Shown here: one piece after another, positions 44,059 to 55,700 of the stretch
How the letters are laid out: each line of letters opens with the position of its first letter
How positions within the stretch are numbered: the first letter of the stretch is position 1
Assembly (NCBI GenBank): GCA_033032865.1
Contig: JAWHQI010000266.1
Span: 3,695,501-3,759,500, forward strand
From: Dactylorhiza incarnata
Taxonomy: Eukaryota; Streptophyta; Magnoliopsida; Asparagales; Orchidaceae
Reading direction: 5' to 3'
DNA length: 64,000 nt
Notes under the pieces: generated by a model
What the model was told of the DNA's origin: nothing
The model's database searches: none
What the model saw: the letters and a program-made list of their open reading frames with translations, nothing else
Translations under genes and position numbers: made by a program

Positions 44059-46191
44059 TGTAACACCTCCCCTGCAATGACCATATAATATGGGTCCGGC
44101 CGGGACCCCACAACATATAACCGCCACAGCTTTAGTATTAAAAGATGATAATCACTACCCAACTCATAACTCAGACAACACAGCGGAAACAAAAACTAAA
44201 CCACAGAGATTGTCCACTACAAAGGAGTCCAACTGGCCTTAAGGCCTTACAAAAACACAGTCCAAAACATCCAACAATTCATAAAGAAAGACATCCCAAC
44301 CAAAGGGGAAAGGTGGTTTTTTTTTTTCTAAACTACCTCGGCATGCAAGCCGGATATAACAAAGCACGAAGAAAGTAATGCAGGAAAACAGGTAGTTACT
44401 TCATGAGGCTTTAGGCCCTTTTGGCCGGCGCGCTGGGTCCAGCTTGCGATTCGTGCCCTGCAACCAAATCACAAAGAGCGGAAAACGAGGGTCAGCTATG
44501 GCTGACCACAAGCGGTGTAACAACATCCCTCCTCCCGGCCGTCCTAGCGGACCCCGGGGAACTACTTCACCCTGCAAGTCAGCACTTCGTATGCAAATGT
44601 ACATAAAGGAAAGCAATAAACATACTGGCATGAGTGTCACAAGCATCATCCACGTTTCTAGGTTGAGCAGGTAATAAAAGGGCCTAACAATGCAGAATGA
44701 GTGCAAGCCCGGGGTTTCACCCAAGGCGCCCTAATGCGTGTGAATCTAACACATCATCATACATTACCAACACGAGGGTACTCATCATTTCCCCACAAGG
44801 GCATCAAACCCAAGGCCAAGCGCTCTCGCTGAGACTCACCTCGCCAGGCCTTCCATGCCAACGGGCTTGTCTGACAGCTCACACGCTCGGGCCGCCAACA
44901 ACGCACCAAGACCGATTCCAAGAATTCTGGCTAATCAAAACGTCCCAAGGCCCTGGGCTTACTCTCGGGACAACGTCCACCGATTGCCTCGCCTGGAGAC
45001 CGTCAACGGATGCAATCCGTAGCACAGACATTCTCGTCAGTCAACAAACGAAGGGACTAATCTTGCCGGGACACTCTCCACACGTGAATCTCAGTCTCCA
45101 CGGGATAGCCAGCCGACCACAAAGACCAATCGCGCCTTCGCACAACACAAGGCATCACAAGCCCCATAATCCGCACATTCATTCCCCGCCCTAACCCAAC
45201 ATTCGTTACCATACGAAGCTACAAGGGCATCACAACGACGAGTTCGCCGTAATCGGATTTCTAACAAAACCCCTAACATGCGCGCGAATCAATATCACCG
45301 GATCGGACCAACGGCCATAAATCCGGCTTCACCCACAATGCCTAATCCGCTAACGGAGCGGATCTCTAGTGCAAAACATGCCGGGGACGGACACAATCAA
45401 CCCGGTGGTTTCTCTTGAACCAAGGCGACCCGGATCCCTCTCACTCGACGGATCCGGTGCCAAAAAAATGCATGAAAGAGGCGATGCCAAACACGCATCC
45501 TAAAGACCGGGAGGAGAAACGTCGTTACCTTTTGAGATCTCCTCCTAGCCATGAGAAGCTTGCAACCAAACGGTGGAGAAGAAGCGCCTTGACGCCCTCT
45601 ACGCGTTGCCGGTCTCGGATCGGCGATCGGAGCTCCGAAGCTCCAACAATGGCGGATCTCCCCTCTTCTTCCTCCTTGCCCCCTTCTCCTTTCTCCAACC
45701 TAAGAGAGAGAAAGGACTTGGAAATATGAGGGAATAACCCCTCATCCAAGCCCTAAAGCCCCCCAGCGAAATATCTCAGCCGTCGGATCAAAGCCCAAAG
45801 TATTTGATCGGTCGGATCGTCATCCCCGCACGATTTCGCGGAACAGAATAAACAGGGCGCACGATCACAGTCGCACGGTCACTGGTCGTGCGCGAAGAAG
45901 ACACTGGTCGTGCGCACTATCCGAGACAGAACTCCGAATTCTGGCGGATAGCGCACGATCACTGCGCACGATCACTGGTCGTGCGCGAAGGAGACACTGG
46001 TCGTGCGCACTATCCGAGACAGAACTCCGAATTCTGGCGGATAGCGCACGATCACTGCGCACGATCACTGGTCGTGCGCGAAGAGGAGAAATGGTCGTGC
46101 GCGAAGAGCTGCTAAGAAATTCCTAGCCTTTCCCGAGCGCAGCACTACCACTCCGCCTACCTCGCGGAACTACGATTTTTGGGGTGTTACA
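44059..46191 (-). repeat. Tekay 3' LTR (2133 bp)
   Basis: It spans TGTAACACCTCCCC at 44059 to GGGGTGTTACA at 46191 (plus-strand reading). It contains the 93-bp repeat at 45881-46090. Short ORFs inside occur identically in the other LTR and have no coding features. Confidence 0.95.
45881..46090 (-). repeat. 93-bp tandem repeat with GCGCACGA hairpins in Tekay LTR
   Basis: Units start ACTGGTCGTGCGCGAAG at 45881 and 45974, with a partial third at 46067. Each junction forms GCGCACGA-TCACTGG-TCGTGCGC, an 8-bp perfect inverted repeat with a 7-base loop. The same array is in the other LTR at 52880-53089. Confidence 0.9.
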
Positions 46192-46205
46192 ACTCCACCC
46201 CCCTT
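46192..46205 (-). promoter_or_regulatory. Polypurine tract of Tekay element
   Basis: AAGGGGGGTGGAGT on the minus strand directly abuts the 3' LTR, as expected for plus-strand priming. Confidence 0.85.
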
Positions 46206-46235
46206 AAAAGAATTTCGTCCTCGAAATTTCAGAAT

Positions 46236-49200
46236 TTAAACAGGAATTTCACAACGCATACCTGGAGCGAAAAGTTCCGGGAAATCCTCCCGCATCGCTT
46301 GCTCTCGCTCCCAAGAGAATTCGTCTCGCCCGCAGTTGTCCCATCGCACCTTCACAAGTTTGACTTGCTTGTTACGCAACTGCCGGACTTCTGAATCCTC
46401 CACGCACACCGGGCGAACCCTCGCCCCCAAGTTCTCCATCACCGGCACCGCCGCCGCTTCGACCACGACACTCGGCTCTATCAAAGCTTTCCTCAGCACG
46501 GAGACATGGAAAACGTCATGTAATCCACTCAGCTCTGCGGACAACGCCAAACGATAGGCTGCTTCGCCTATACGTTCCGTAACCTCGAACGGACCCAAAT
46601 ATCTTGGACTCAACTTCTTGAGTCGCCGCACCCGCGAAACACCCTTGAACGGCTTGATCTTCAAGTAGACCATGTCGCCCACTGCAAACTCCACATTTCT
46701 GTGGCGTGCATTAAAATACTTTGCTTGTCGATCCTGAGCAACCTTCATGCGCTCCTGAATCGTCCGCACAATCTCGCAAGCATCCTCCACCACTTGCTTT
46801 CCCAAAATCTTAGTGTCTCCCACCTCTGCCCAAGACATCGGCGTTCGACACTTCCTTCCATACAAAGCTTCGTATGGCGCCATCTTGATACTCGCCTGGA
46901 AGCTATTATTATAGGCGAACTCCACCATGAAAAGGTGGTCCTCCCACCCTTTGCCAAAGTCGAGAGCACACATCCTCAACATGTCTTCCAACGTACGGTT
47001 CGTTCGCTCCGTCTGACCATCGGTCTGCGGATGGAACGCGGTACTAAACTTGAGCTTCGTGCCTAGACTTTTCTGCACTAATCTCCAATCCTTCGATGTG
47101 AATCGCCCATCGCGATCACTAACGATGCTCTTCGGAATCCCGTGCAACCGCACAACGTTTCGAACATAAAGCTCCACGAGCTTTTCCACGCCATCACCCT
47201 TCTGGTTCGGAATGAAGTGGGCCACCTTCGTCAGGCGATCTACTATCACCCAAATTGCATCGTTACCCTGCTGCGATCGAGGCAAACCATGCACAAAATC
47301 CATAGAGATGTCATCAAATTTCCATTCGGGGATGGGAAGAGGCTTCAAGAACCCGCCGGGCCTTTGGCACTCAGCCTTTACCAAGGCACAAGTCTGACAT
47401 CGGCTCACGTACTCGGCTACATCCCGCTTCATCCCAGGCCACCAAAAAGATTTCTTCAAATCCGCGTACATCTTTGTACTTCCTGGATGAACGGAGTACT
47501 TCGTAAAGTGAGCTTCAAACATCAACTCCTCGCGGAGCTTGCCAAAGCGCGGAACGCAAACCCTCCCGTCCCTTTTTAAGATCCCACCAACCATCTCCAA
47601 AGCAGTGCCCTCGCTCTGTTGAGCCTCCAACACCAACTGTTGGCACTCCTCGTCCGCACTGGTCGCCTCTCGGATTCGATCCGTTATGTCACATTGCATT
47701 TCAATCCAATTCAAACGAGCTACGCTAGACTCACCTCTAGCCACACAAGAGATATCAAGAGACTCCAAGTCTCGAATCAAACGCTCGTTATGCGCCTCCA
47801 TCCAATTACCTTGCCCGGAGTACTTCCTACTCAAAGCATCCGCCACCACGTTGGCTTTACCCGGCGTATACTGAATCTCCACGTCGTAGTCCCCAAGGAA
47901 CTCGACCCACCTACGCTGCCGCATATTCAGATCCTTTTGGTCTAGGAGATACCTCAGGCTTTTGTGATCTGTGAAGATCTCCACCTTCGCACCATAAACG
48001 TAGTGCCGCCACAACTTTAGCGCAAAGATTACCGCCGCCAACTCCAAATCGTGGACGGGGTAATTCTTCTCATGAGTCTTTAACTGCCTTGACCCATAAG
48101 CGATCACCTTGCCGTGCTGCACGAGCACGCACCCCAAACCGCAACCTGACGCGTCGCTGAAAATCTGAAATCCTTCCGTCCCACTAGGAAGACTAAGGAT
48201 TGGAGCGGACATCAACCTTTCCTTCAGATTCTCAAATGCCCGGGCACACTCCGGTGTCCATACGAACTTCTGGTCCTTGCGAGTGAGAGTGGTGAGGGGC
48301 AACGCCATCCGCGAAAAGTTTTCCACGAACCTTCTATAATAACCGGCTAGTCCAAGAAAACTCCGGACTTCCGTCACGGTCCTCAAGACAGGCCAATCCC
48401 TAATGGCTTCGATCTTCGCTGGATCTACCGCCACCCCATCTCCACTAATCACGTGACCTAAGAAAGCCACCTTCTCGATCCAAAACTCGCATTTTGAGAA
48501 CTTAGCATAGAGCTGATTCTCCCTTAGAGTCTGCAATACTTGCCTCAAGTGAGACTCATGCTCCGCCTCCGATTTTGAGTACACCAAAATATCGTCAATA
48601 AACACCACCACGAACGAATCTAAGAAAGGGCGGAAAACCCTGTTCATCAAGTCCATGAACACGGATGGCGCGTTCGTCAAACCGAACGGCATCACCGAAA
48701 ACTCGTAGTGGCCATACCGAGTCCCGAACGCTGTCTTGGCAACGTCCTCTTCTCGGATCTTCAGCTGGTAGTACCCCGATTTCAAATCCAACTTGGAGTA
48801 CACCACCGACCCCACTAACTGGTCGAACAAATCATCAATTCGGGGAATTGGATATTTATTCTTGACGGTCAACTTATTTAGCTCACGGTAATCAATGCAT
48901 AACCGCATACTTCCGTCCTTTTTCTTCACAAACAAAACCGGTGCGCTCCATGGTGAAGAGCTGGGCCTAATGTACCCTTGCTCCAACAACTCCTGCAACT
49001 GAACCTTTAACTCGGCCAGTTCCTTCGGTGCCATCCTAAACGGAGGACGCGACACTGGCCTCGCACCCGGTACCAACTCTATCGAGAAATCTATTTCACG
49101 CTGAGGAGGTGCTCCCGGAAGTTCCTCGGGGAAAACATCCTCAAATTCTTCCACCACCGGAACTTCCCTAATAGCCAACTTTGTGGAGTGAGTCTCCAAC

Positions 49201-49655
49201 AGAGCTAAGAACGCCTCGCCTCCTTGGTTTACCGCACGCCTCATTTGCATAGCGGAAATCAGGGAGTAAGCCACTCCGCTTAGGCCTTCGAACTTGACCT
49301 CTGCTCTACCTTCACCTCTCAGGGTTACCACCTTCAACTGGCAGTCGATACTAGCTCGCTGCTCCGCAAGCCAGTCCATCCCCAAGATAACGTCGAATTC
49401 GGCTAGTGGCAGAATCGCTGCTACCAACACGAAGTCACAATCGCCAATTTGCATCACAATGCGTCCCCTCCTCATGGTAGTCATGAAAGACCCATTTGGC
49501 ATACGCACACTCAGCTCCACCCCTGCCGCTACGGGCTCAGCACCAATCTTCCGGATAAAACCTTCCGCAAGAAAAGAGTGTGACGCCCCCGTGTCGAACA
49601 ACACTCGCGAGGGGTAGCCCGACACTAGCACGAAACCTAACCACGTGCAAAACAA
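46236..49655 (-). CDS. pol: Tekay pol: protease, RT, RNase H, integrase, chromodomain
   Basis: It has 1139 open codons. Protease: [11 protein letters not shown] (Asp21). [12 protein letters not shown] (Asp290) and FIDDILVYS (Asp354-Asp355). RNase [11 protein letters not shown] (Asp501), Glu538, TDHKSL (Asp563), VVADALSR (Asp606). Integrase: HHCC His716, His723, Cys753, Cys756, then a DD35E triad Asp786, Asp847, Glu883. A GPY/F-like module lies near 1015-1045. The C-terminal group II chromodomain (about 1083-1130, [10 protein letters not shown]...EFSWERE) probably directs integration to heterochromatin. The first codon here is TTG, and no AUG precedes the protease Asp, so Pol must be made by fusion to Gag. 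Confidence 0.95.
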   Translation of the reverse strand: MFCTWLGFVLVSGYPSRVLFDTGASHSFLAEGFIRKIGAEPVAAGVELSVRMPNGSFMTTMRRGRIVMQIGDCDFVLVAAILPLAEFDVILGMDWLAEQRASIDCQLKVVTLRGEGRAEVKFEGLSGVAYSLISAMQMRRAVNQGGEAFLALLETHSTKLAIREVPVVEEFEDVFPEELPGAPPQREIDFSIELVPGARPVSRPPFRMAPKELAELKVQLQELLEQGYIRPSSSPWSAPVLFVKKKDGSMRLCIDYRELNKLTVKNKYPIPRIDDLFDQLVGSVVYSKLDLKSGYYQLKIREEDVAKTAFGTRYGHYEFSVMPFGLTNAPSVFMDLMNRVFRPFLDSFVVVFIDDILVYSKSEAEHESHLRQVLQTLRENQLYAKFSKCEFWIEKVAFLGHVISGDGVAVDPAKIEAIRDWPVLRTVTEVRSFLGLAGYYRRFVENFSRMALPLTTLTRKDQKFVWTPECARAFENLKERLMSAPILSLPSGTEGFQIFSDASGCGLGCVLVQHGKVIAYGSRQLKTHEKNYPVHDLELAAVIFALKLWRHYVYGAKVEIFTDHKSLRYLLDQKDLNMRQRRWVEFLGDYDVEIQYTPGKANVVADALSRKYSGQGNWMEAHNERLIRDLESLDISCVARGESSVARLNWIEMQCDITDRIREATSADEECQQLVLEAQQSEGTALEMVGGILKRDGRVCVPRFGKLREELMFEAHFTKYSVHPGSTKMYADLKKSFWWPGMKRDVAEYVSRCQTCALVKAECQRPGGFLKPLPIPEWKFDDISMDFVHGLPRSQQGNDAIWVIVDRLTKVAHFIPNQKGDGVEKLVELYVRNVVRLHGIPKSIVSDRDGRFTSKDWRLVQKSLGTKLKFSTAFHPQTDGQTERTNRTLEDMLRMCALDFGKGWEDHLFMVEFAYNNSFQASIKMAPYEALYGRKCRTPMSWAEVGDTKILGKQVVEDACEIVRTIQERMKVAQDRQAKYFNARHRNVEFAVGDMVYLKIKPFKGVSRVRRLKKLSPRYLGPFEVTERIGEAAYRLALSAELSGLHDVFHVSVLRKALIEPSVVVEAAAVPVMENLGARVRPVCVEDSEVRQLRNKQVKLVKVRWDNCGRDEFSWEREQAMREDFPELFAPGMRCEIPV

Positions 49656-49712
49656 ACATGAAAGGCCGCAACCTACATTATAGTAACAACTGAAAACTTA
49701 AACTTTTCATAC
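49637..49712 (-). other. Candidate 76-nt GT-AG intron at gag/protease boundary
   Basis: The donor is ACAG|GTATGA at 49712. The acceptor CACGTGGTTAG|GTTTCG ends at 49637 and is preceded by a T-rich tract; a branch-like TTACTATAAT lies inside. Removal fuses Gag codon Gly371 to the Phe-Val-Leu-Val stretch just before the protease, in frame. It restores ten residues between VVTG and VLFD, the spacing expected in single-ORF Tekay elements. Unspliced RNA gives Gag with an 11-residue tail and a TAA at 49680-49678. A +1 frameshift within 49697-49681 is the alternative. Confidence 0.65.
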
Positions 49713-50811
49713 CTGTCACCACATCGGGTTGACGTATCGCTTCCTGCTGCCCAAGGTTGTAGGCCCTAGGCTGCACTGGAGGGAACCGCGAAGCACTCGA
49801 CTCCGCCGCTTTCCCCTTCTCTGCAACACTGGGACCTGAACGCACCGATTGCTCTTGCCTCGGCTCTGGCCCAGCTCCGCCCTCAGTACAGAAACGACTA
49901 ATGTGGCCCACCTTGCCACACTGGTAACAAGTAACTGGACCCCTGGAACGGAAATCTCCCGAAGGCGCACCACCTCTCTCCCCAGGTCTGTTAGGACGGG
50001 GCTTCTTCTTCCATCGGCTACCCTCGGATTTCCACTGGGATTGAGACTGAGAAGGCTTTCCTTCTCCCTGTTTTGCCGCAACACCCTTTCGCCGCTGAGT
50101 TCGCTCCAGGTCGCTCTCCAGCGTGCGAGCGGCTTCGACCAACTCATCGAACCCTGCATTCTTCAAGGCTATGAGTGGTTGCCTTAAGTTTTCCCTCAAC
50201 CCTTGATAAAAGAGGTTATCCCTCTCTTCATCATCTGCCATTGTGGTGCCTGCATACCGACCCAACCGGGTGAACTCTTGCAGATACTCATCCACCGTCT
50301 TCTCCCGCTGCACCAAATGCAGAAACTGCCGCTGCAGTGCTAACCTTGTTGAAACCGGAATATACCGCTTTAGGAAAGCGTTTCCGAACTCCTCCATGGA
50401 CGGAACACGCCCAACAAACTGACGACCGTTATGGTTCGCCCACCACAACTTCGCATCGCCCTCCAACATGAAGCTCGCAAAGTGAGACTGCCTCTCAGCT
50501 GGGGTCTCAGCTGCCCTCAAGAGCTCCCGGATCCTCGAAAGCCAATCCTCGGCATCCGTTGGAGTGCCCACTCCCTTGAACGTCGGAGGGTGAAAACTCA
50601 AGAAATACTTCATGAATCGATCACCCATCGGAAAAACTCTCTCCGCAAGAGGCTCTGCTTGCCTTACTTCAACCTCCGGTGTATCCGGCGTAGCCGCCGG
50701 AGTGACAGGGGTCGCAACTTGCACCACCGGCGTAGGAACCCGTGGCATCGCTCCAGCTTGAGCCGCCACCATCGCCTCCGCTAGCATGCGACAGAAGTCG
50801 GCCGGGGACAT
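49678..50811 (-). CDS. gag: Tekay gag (capsid/nucleocapsid)
   Basis: The frame is open from 50823 and beyond to a TAG upstream. The first in-frame ATG is at 50811 ([10 protein letters not shown]), giving 377 residues. The retrotransposon gag core spans roughly residues 65-240 of the open frame ([40 protein letters not shown]). A basic Lys/Arg/Ser linker leads to one CCHC zinc knuckle, [14 protein letters not shown] (Cys299, Cys302, His307, Cys312). The last ~11 codons lie in the candidate intron. A short upstream ORF begins at another ATG in the leader and could affect initiation. Confidence 0.9.
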   Translation of the reverse strand: MSPADFCRMLAEAMVAAQAGAMPRVPTPVVQVATPVTPAATPDTPEVEVRQAEPLAERVFPMGDRFMKYFLSFHPPTFKGVGTPTDAEDWLSRIRELLRAAETPAERQSHFASFMLEGDAKLWWANHNGRQFVGRVPSMEEFGNAFLKRYIPVSTRLALQRQFLHLVQREKTVDEYLQEFTRLGRYAGTTMADDEERDNLFYQGLRENLRQPLIALKNAGFDELVEAARTLESDLERTQRRKGVAAKQGEGKPSQSQSQWKSEGSRWKKKPRPNRPGERGGAPSGDFRSRGPVTCYQCGKVGHISRFCTEGGAGPEPRQEQSVRSGPSVAEKGKAAESSASRFPPVQPRAYNLGQQEAIRQPDVVTGMKSLSFQLLL

Positions 50812-51041
50812 GCCCACATTCACAAGGCCTGGAGCAGTAGCACTACTCCCCGAAGGCTCCTCTTGCCTCCTAGATGTCCCCGCGTCATCGCCAACATCCT
50901 AGCATAAGCAAGGAGAAAGACTCATCAGTCTCTATTCGCAAGACTCAAACACAGGGATACTCATAATCCCGCGCAAAACTCCTATGTGGACAATCTCTTA
51001 CGCGATCCAAATACACTAGACCTCGCAAGAATACTAAACCT

Positions 51042-51054
51042 GCCTCTGATACCA
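51042..51054 (-). promoter_or_regulatory. Primer-binding site of Tekay element (tRNA-Met)
   Basis: On the minus strand TGGTATCAGAGGC begins three bases after the 5' LTR end. This is the standard initiator tRNA-Met site of plant LTR retrotransposons. Confidence 0.85.
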
Positions 51055-51057
51055 AAT

Positions 51058-53190
51058 TGTAACACCTCCCCTGCAATGACCATATAATATGGGTCCGGCC
51101 GGGACCCCACAACATATAACCGCCACAGCTTTAGTATTAAAAGATGATAATCACTACCCAACTCATAACTCAGACAACACAGCGGAAACAAAAACTAAAC
51201 CACAGAGATTGTCCACTACAAAGGAGTCCAACTGGCCTTAAGGCCTTACAAAAACACAGTCCAAAACATCCAACAATTCATAAAGAAAGACATCCCAACC
51301 AAAGGGGAAAGGTGGTTTTTTTTTTTCTAAACTACCTCGGCATGCAAGCCGGATATAACAAAGCACGAAGAAAGTAATGCAGGAAAACAGGTAGTTACTT
51401 CATGAGGCTTTAGGCCCTTTTGGCCGGCGCGCTGGGTCCAGCTTGCGATTCGTGCCCTGCAACCAAATCACAAAGAGCGGAAAACGAGGGTCAGCTATGG
51501 CTGACCACAAGCGGTGTAACAACATCCCTCCTCCCGGCCGTCCTAGCGGACCCCGGGGAACTACTTCACCCTGCAAGTCAGCACTTCGTATGCAAATGTA
51601 CATAAAGGAAAGCAATAAACATACTGGCATGAGTGTCACAAGCATCATCCACGTTTCTAGGTTGAGCAGGTAATAAAAGGGCCTAACAATGCAGAATGAG
51701 TGCAAGCCCGGGGTTTCACCCAAGGCGCCCTAATGCGTGTGAATCTAACACATCATCATACATTACCAACACGAGGGTACTCATCATTTCCCCACAAGGG
51801 CATCAAACCCAAGGCCAAGCGCTCTCGCTGAGACTCACCTCGCCAGGCCTTCCATGCCAACGGGCTTGTCTGACAGCTCACACGCTCGGGCCGCCAACAA
51901 CGCACCAAGACCGATTCCAAGAATTCTGGCTAATCAAAACGTCCCAAGGCCCTGGGCTTACTCTCGGGACAACGTCCACCGATTGCCTCGCCTGGAGACC
52001 GTCAACGGATGCAATCCGTAGCACAGACATTCTCGTCAGTCAACAAACGAAGGGACTAATCTTGCCGGGACACTCTCCACACGTGAATCTCAGTCTCCAC
52101 GGGATAGCCAGCCGACCACAAAGACCAATCGCGCCTTCGCACAACACAAGGCATCACAAGCCCCATAATCCGCACATTCATTCCCCGCCCTAACCCAACA
52201 TTCGTTACCATACGAAGCTACAAGGGCATCACAACGACGAGTTCGCCGTAATCGGATTTCTAACAAAACCCCTAACATGCGCGCGAATCAATATCACCGG
52301 ATCGGACCAACGGCCATAAATCCGGCTTCACCCACAATGCCTAATCCGCTAACGGAGCGGATCTCTAGTGCAAAACATGCCGGGGACGGACACAATCAAC
52401 CCGGTGGTTTCTCTTGAACCAAGGCGACCCGGATCCCTCTCACTCGACGGATCCGGTGCCAAAAAAATGCATGAAAGAGGCGATGCCAAACACGCATCCT
52501 AAAGACCGGGAGGAGAAACGTCGTTACCTTTTGAGATCTCCTCCTAGCCATGAGAAGCTTGCAACCAAACGGTGGAGAAGAAGCGCCTTGACGCCCTCTA
52601 CGCGTTGCCGGTCTCGGATCGGCGATCGGAGCTCCGAAGCTCCAACAATGGCGGATCTCCCCTCTTCTTCCTCCTTGCCCCCTTCTCCTTTCTCCAACCT
52701 AAGAGAGAGAAAGGACTTGGAAATATGAGGGAATAACCCCTCATCCAAGCCCTAAAGCCCCCCAGCGAAATATCTCAGCCGTCGGATCAAAGCCCAAAGT
52801 ATTTGATCGGTCGGATCGTCATCCCCGCACGATTTCGCGGAACAGAATAAACAGGGCGCACGATCACAGTCGCACGGTCACTGGTCGTGCGCGAAGAAGA
52901 CACTGGTCGTGCGCACTATCCGAGACAGAACTCCGAATTCTGGCGGATAGCGCACGATCACTGCGCACGATCACTGGTCGTGCGCGAAGGAGACACTGGT
53001 CGTGCGCACTATCCGAGACAGAACTCCGAATTCTGGCGGATAGCGCACGATCACTGCGCACGATCACTGGTCGTGCGCGAAGAGGAGAAATGGTCGTGCG
53101 CGAAGAGCTGCTAAGAAATTCCTAGCCTTTCCCGAGCGCAGCACTACCACTCCGCCTACCTCGCGGAACTACGATTTTTGGGGTGTTACA
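51058..53190 (-). repeat. Tekay 5' LTR (2133 bp)
   Basis: It has the same length as 44059-46191, and every stretch and incidental ORF I compared is identical. It is followed on the plus strand by the TSD CTATT and LARD sequence. Confidence 0.95.
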
Positions 53191-53587
53191 CTATTGATTC
53201 ACTTTGAACGTAACTAGTGTCGTGGAGAGAGTGTGAACGGGCAAGCTTACGGTCATCGTCATTGATGGATTTCTTTGGAGGTTGTCCCGATCTTCAATCT
53301 CTGGCAATATTCCACTTAGTGATCGAGCTAGTTTCCCCCTACATGTGACTGAAGGATTTACCGTGATTCAAAAATTACAAGTAGCAATAATAAATAGAAA
53401 TGCAATTTAGAAAATTCTAATCTATTTCGCATGTTTAAAAGATTTTTCAACTAAAATTTCTACGCGCGCGTATAAGCGACTTCGCATAGTACTCCACATA
53501 TTCAATTACTTCGCCAGCTCATGATTTTTCTAGTCCACATGGGAGATGGTTTGCTCGGAACGTGCAAACAGGTAAGTCTGGTGGTGT
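53191..53587 (+). other. LARD-like interior, right part, and polypurine region
   Basis: It resumes LARD sequence after the Tekay insertion. AAGTCTGGTGGTG just before 53588 is the likely polypurine-type primer for the 3' LTR. No ORF is recognised. Confidence 0.5.
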
Positions 53588-55331
53588 GATGAGTCCAGAT
53601 TATATAGGTTTTTTCGGACTCATCTGGGCCTGTTTTTCTCACTCGTGCACTACACTTTTAGTTGTAAAACACTCATATTTACCTTGGTTAGAATTGTACA
53701 CTTAGTGCACTATTTTCGTCCATCGGGGTGTGCAATTGCGCATTCTGTGCTTGGGGTATGCCTTCAGGGGCTCCCCATGCCTGTCTTGCTGTTATTTTGG
53801 ATGTTATTTATATTTTTTGTGCGGTAGGAGCTCGGGTTTTGATTGTGTGCAGGTGGATTGTGCCCATGAGCTGAGCATTACAGTCTGGATAGATCGCACG
53901 ACCGTGCGATTATTGTTAACGCACGATTGAGGCGATCATACGATTTACTCAGAACTCTATGTGATGACGCTCATCGTGCGTTTTTCTTAACGCACGATTG
54001 AATCCAATTGTGCGCGAAGGTAATCACATGACCTACCTGAATGCAGTCAAAAACCAGCGGCCTGGCCTACCCCGTGCGTTTTTGGTCGCGCACGAGGAAC
54101 AAAAATGCACGACCTTTCTGTAGCTCCAGGTACTGTTCGTCTCTTTAAATCGCACGATCCAAATGCACGGTTGTGCATTTTGATCATGCATTTCTTAAAT
54201 TTAACGCCTCTATTTAAGCCGTAGGTCTTCGCCCTAAAGAAATTGATCGATCATCTTCTCCGCCTGTTCGAGCTCTGCTCTGCCATTTTCCGTCGTTCCA
54301 TCACCACCCACCATTTGGAGGTGCTATGGACACATTCTTGGCTCAAATCTTGAGCCAGAGTATCCTCTCGGCCTCCTCCATCGTTCGAAAGCATTCACAC
54401 TTAATTTCGAGATTCCTTGCTATACCGTTGGAGTTCTCCGGCGAGATCGTGGTCAAAGGCGATTCACGAAGAAGACGGGTCCATTGGGAGGAAGTGACAT
54501 CCCTCTTCTACCCTGGACGTCAGTCGTGGACCGAGCTCGGACAAGGATTGACAATCCTTGATTCCGACCGTGAATCCCGGCAAGACTTCGTGCTTTGGTT
54601 GTAATCTTACCTCCTTGTTGTTTTAGCTATTTTTATGTGATTTGAGTAGTTTGTTTAGTTTCCTATGAACGATGTCCATGAACCCTAATTATTATTAGTG
54701 TATTTTGCCATGTCCATGTGGTGGTTTTTGTGGTTCATGTGAGTTGAGGAGCGCCACCATTCCATCCTCCATCCCGCCATGACATTCGTGTGTCGCACTA
54801 GCAATTGTTAGTGGCGTGCTTGGTGATGAGGTGACTGTGACCCTCATTTCGCCAGTGTGACCCACTTCATCCGCAAGCCTTCTCGTCCACCCGTGCAGCA
54901 AAGCGGTGCTAACGGTCCGTATAATCCATTCGTCTAGCCAAGAGGTGCTAACGACCCTCACTCCTTTCCGCAGTTGCTCTCACCTCATCTGCTTGCCTAC
55001 TCGTCCATCCGCCTTGTGAATCAGTGCATAGTGGCCTGCATAGTTTCTATCCGCCCGGCGAAGCAGTGCATAGCGGTCTGCATAGTAGTTTATTTTCTTT
55101 ATTTTGTTTTTCCACAAACCAAACCAATCCTAGCCATTCTCATCCATTCCGACATGAAAGACTTCAATCTCAAGTCTTTCCTCGATAGTTAACTCCACCT
55201 TACTGTGTTCCTTTGAGATTCGATACTTGGGAATTACTCTCCCATTTTATATTACTTGAACGATTGGTACACTGCCATTTTGTGCCGCAGTCTTGCTACC
55301 ACCTATAACGGTGTGCTAGATTTGCGCATCA
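53588..55331 (+). repeat. LARD-like 3' LTR (~1744 bp)
   Basis: The start is inferred at TGATGAGTCC after the purine-like tract. The end, GCGCATCA, is certain from the match to 41131. The 5' half contains many CGCACGA/TCGTGCG words (53891-54180). The frame at 54326-54604 has no recognisable domain. A TATA-like TATTTAAG is at about 54211. Confidence 0.65.
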
Positions 55332-55700
55332 TTAAGGTAGCCTTGGAATCTAAGGACTTCTTAACTAAGCACTTATCCTTGTAGAAAACAATAACAAACC
55401 ATAGCTCACAAAGTTGACTTATGCTTATGAAATTGTGATTCAATCTCTCCACATAAGTTACCTTTGTGATGGCGACGAAGCCATTAGAAATGTTACCATA
55501 ACCTCTGGTCACCCCTTTTTCTGAACCTCCAAATATATATGTTGGTCCATTCTCCACTAGGGTGAAGTTTCTCAAATAACTCACTCCAGTCATGTGCTTG
55601 GAGCAACCACTGTCCAAATACCAAATGGGAGATTGGTTGGCCTTTGGACATACCTGCAAGAAAAATCACTATACCTTAGGTACCCAATTGGATTTGGGTC
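55332..55700 (-). pseudogene. pro: Copia protease and start of integrase region
   Basis: The frame reads SPIWYLDSGCSKHMTG, GGSEKGVTRGYGNISNG, then YVERLNHNFISISQLCELWF and KDKCLVKKSLDSK. This is the protease Asp-Ser-Gly site and the region leading to integrase. It is cut at 55332 by the junction with the LARD LTR; the last residues of the open frame are LTR-derived. It shows what the deleted copy at 18040 has lost. Confidence 0.8.

Larger units (their letters stand above)
44059..53190 (-). mobile_element. Complete Tekay-type chromovirus (Ty3/gypsy), likely young
   Basis: It is 9132 bp with 2133-bp LTRs that showed no difference in the stretches I compared. The TSD is perfect, CTATT at 44054-44058 and 53191-53195. 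Termini are TGTAACACC...GGTGTTACA. The primer site is tRNA-Met, the polypurine tract is AAGGGGGGTGGAGT, gag is open, and pol is open through to a C-terminal chromodomain. All catalytic residues checked are present. The empty target site can be rebuilt from the LARD flanks. It is a good candidate for a currently or recently mobile element. Confidence 0.95.
40568..55331 (+). mobile_element. Non-autonomous LTR element (LARD-like), split by a Tekay chromovirus
   Basis: The left LTR fragment (40568-41131) and right LTR (53588-55331) share their last ~560 bp and both end GCTAGATTTGCGCATCA. A tRNA-Asp primer site follows the left LTR. The interior (41132-44058 plus 53191-53587, ~3.3 kb) has no protease, RT or integrase motif. 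It carries one broken ORF of unknown function. The 5' LTR lacks its first ~1.2 kb. Confidence 0.7.

Noticed and set aside
44145..46115. Several ORFs of 60-165 codons repeated at 51144-53114
   Set aside because: They are inside the two identical Tekay LTRs and have no conserved motifs.
54326..54604. 92-codon ORF as a host gene
   Set aside because: It lies inside the LARD 3' LTR and has no recognised domain.
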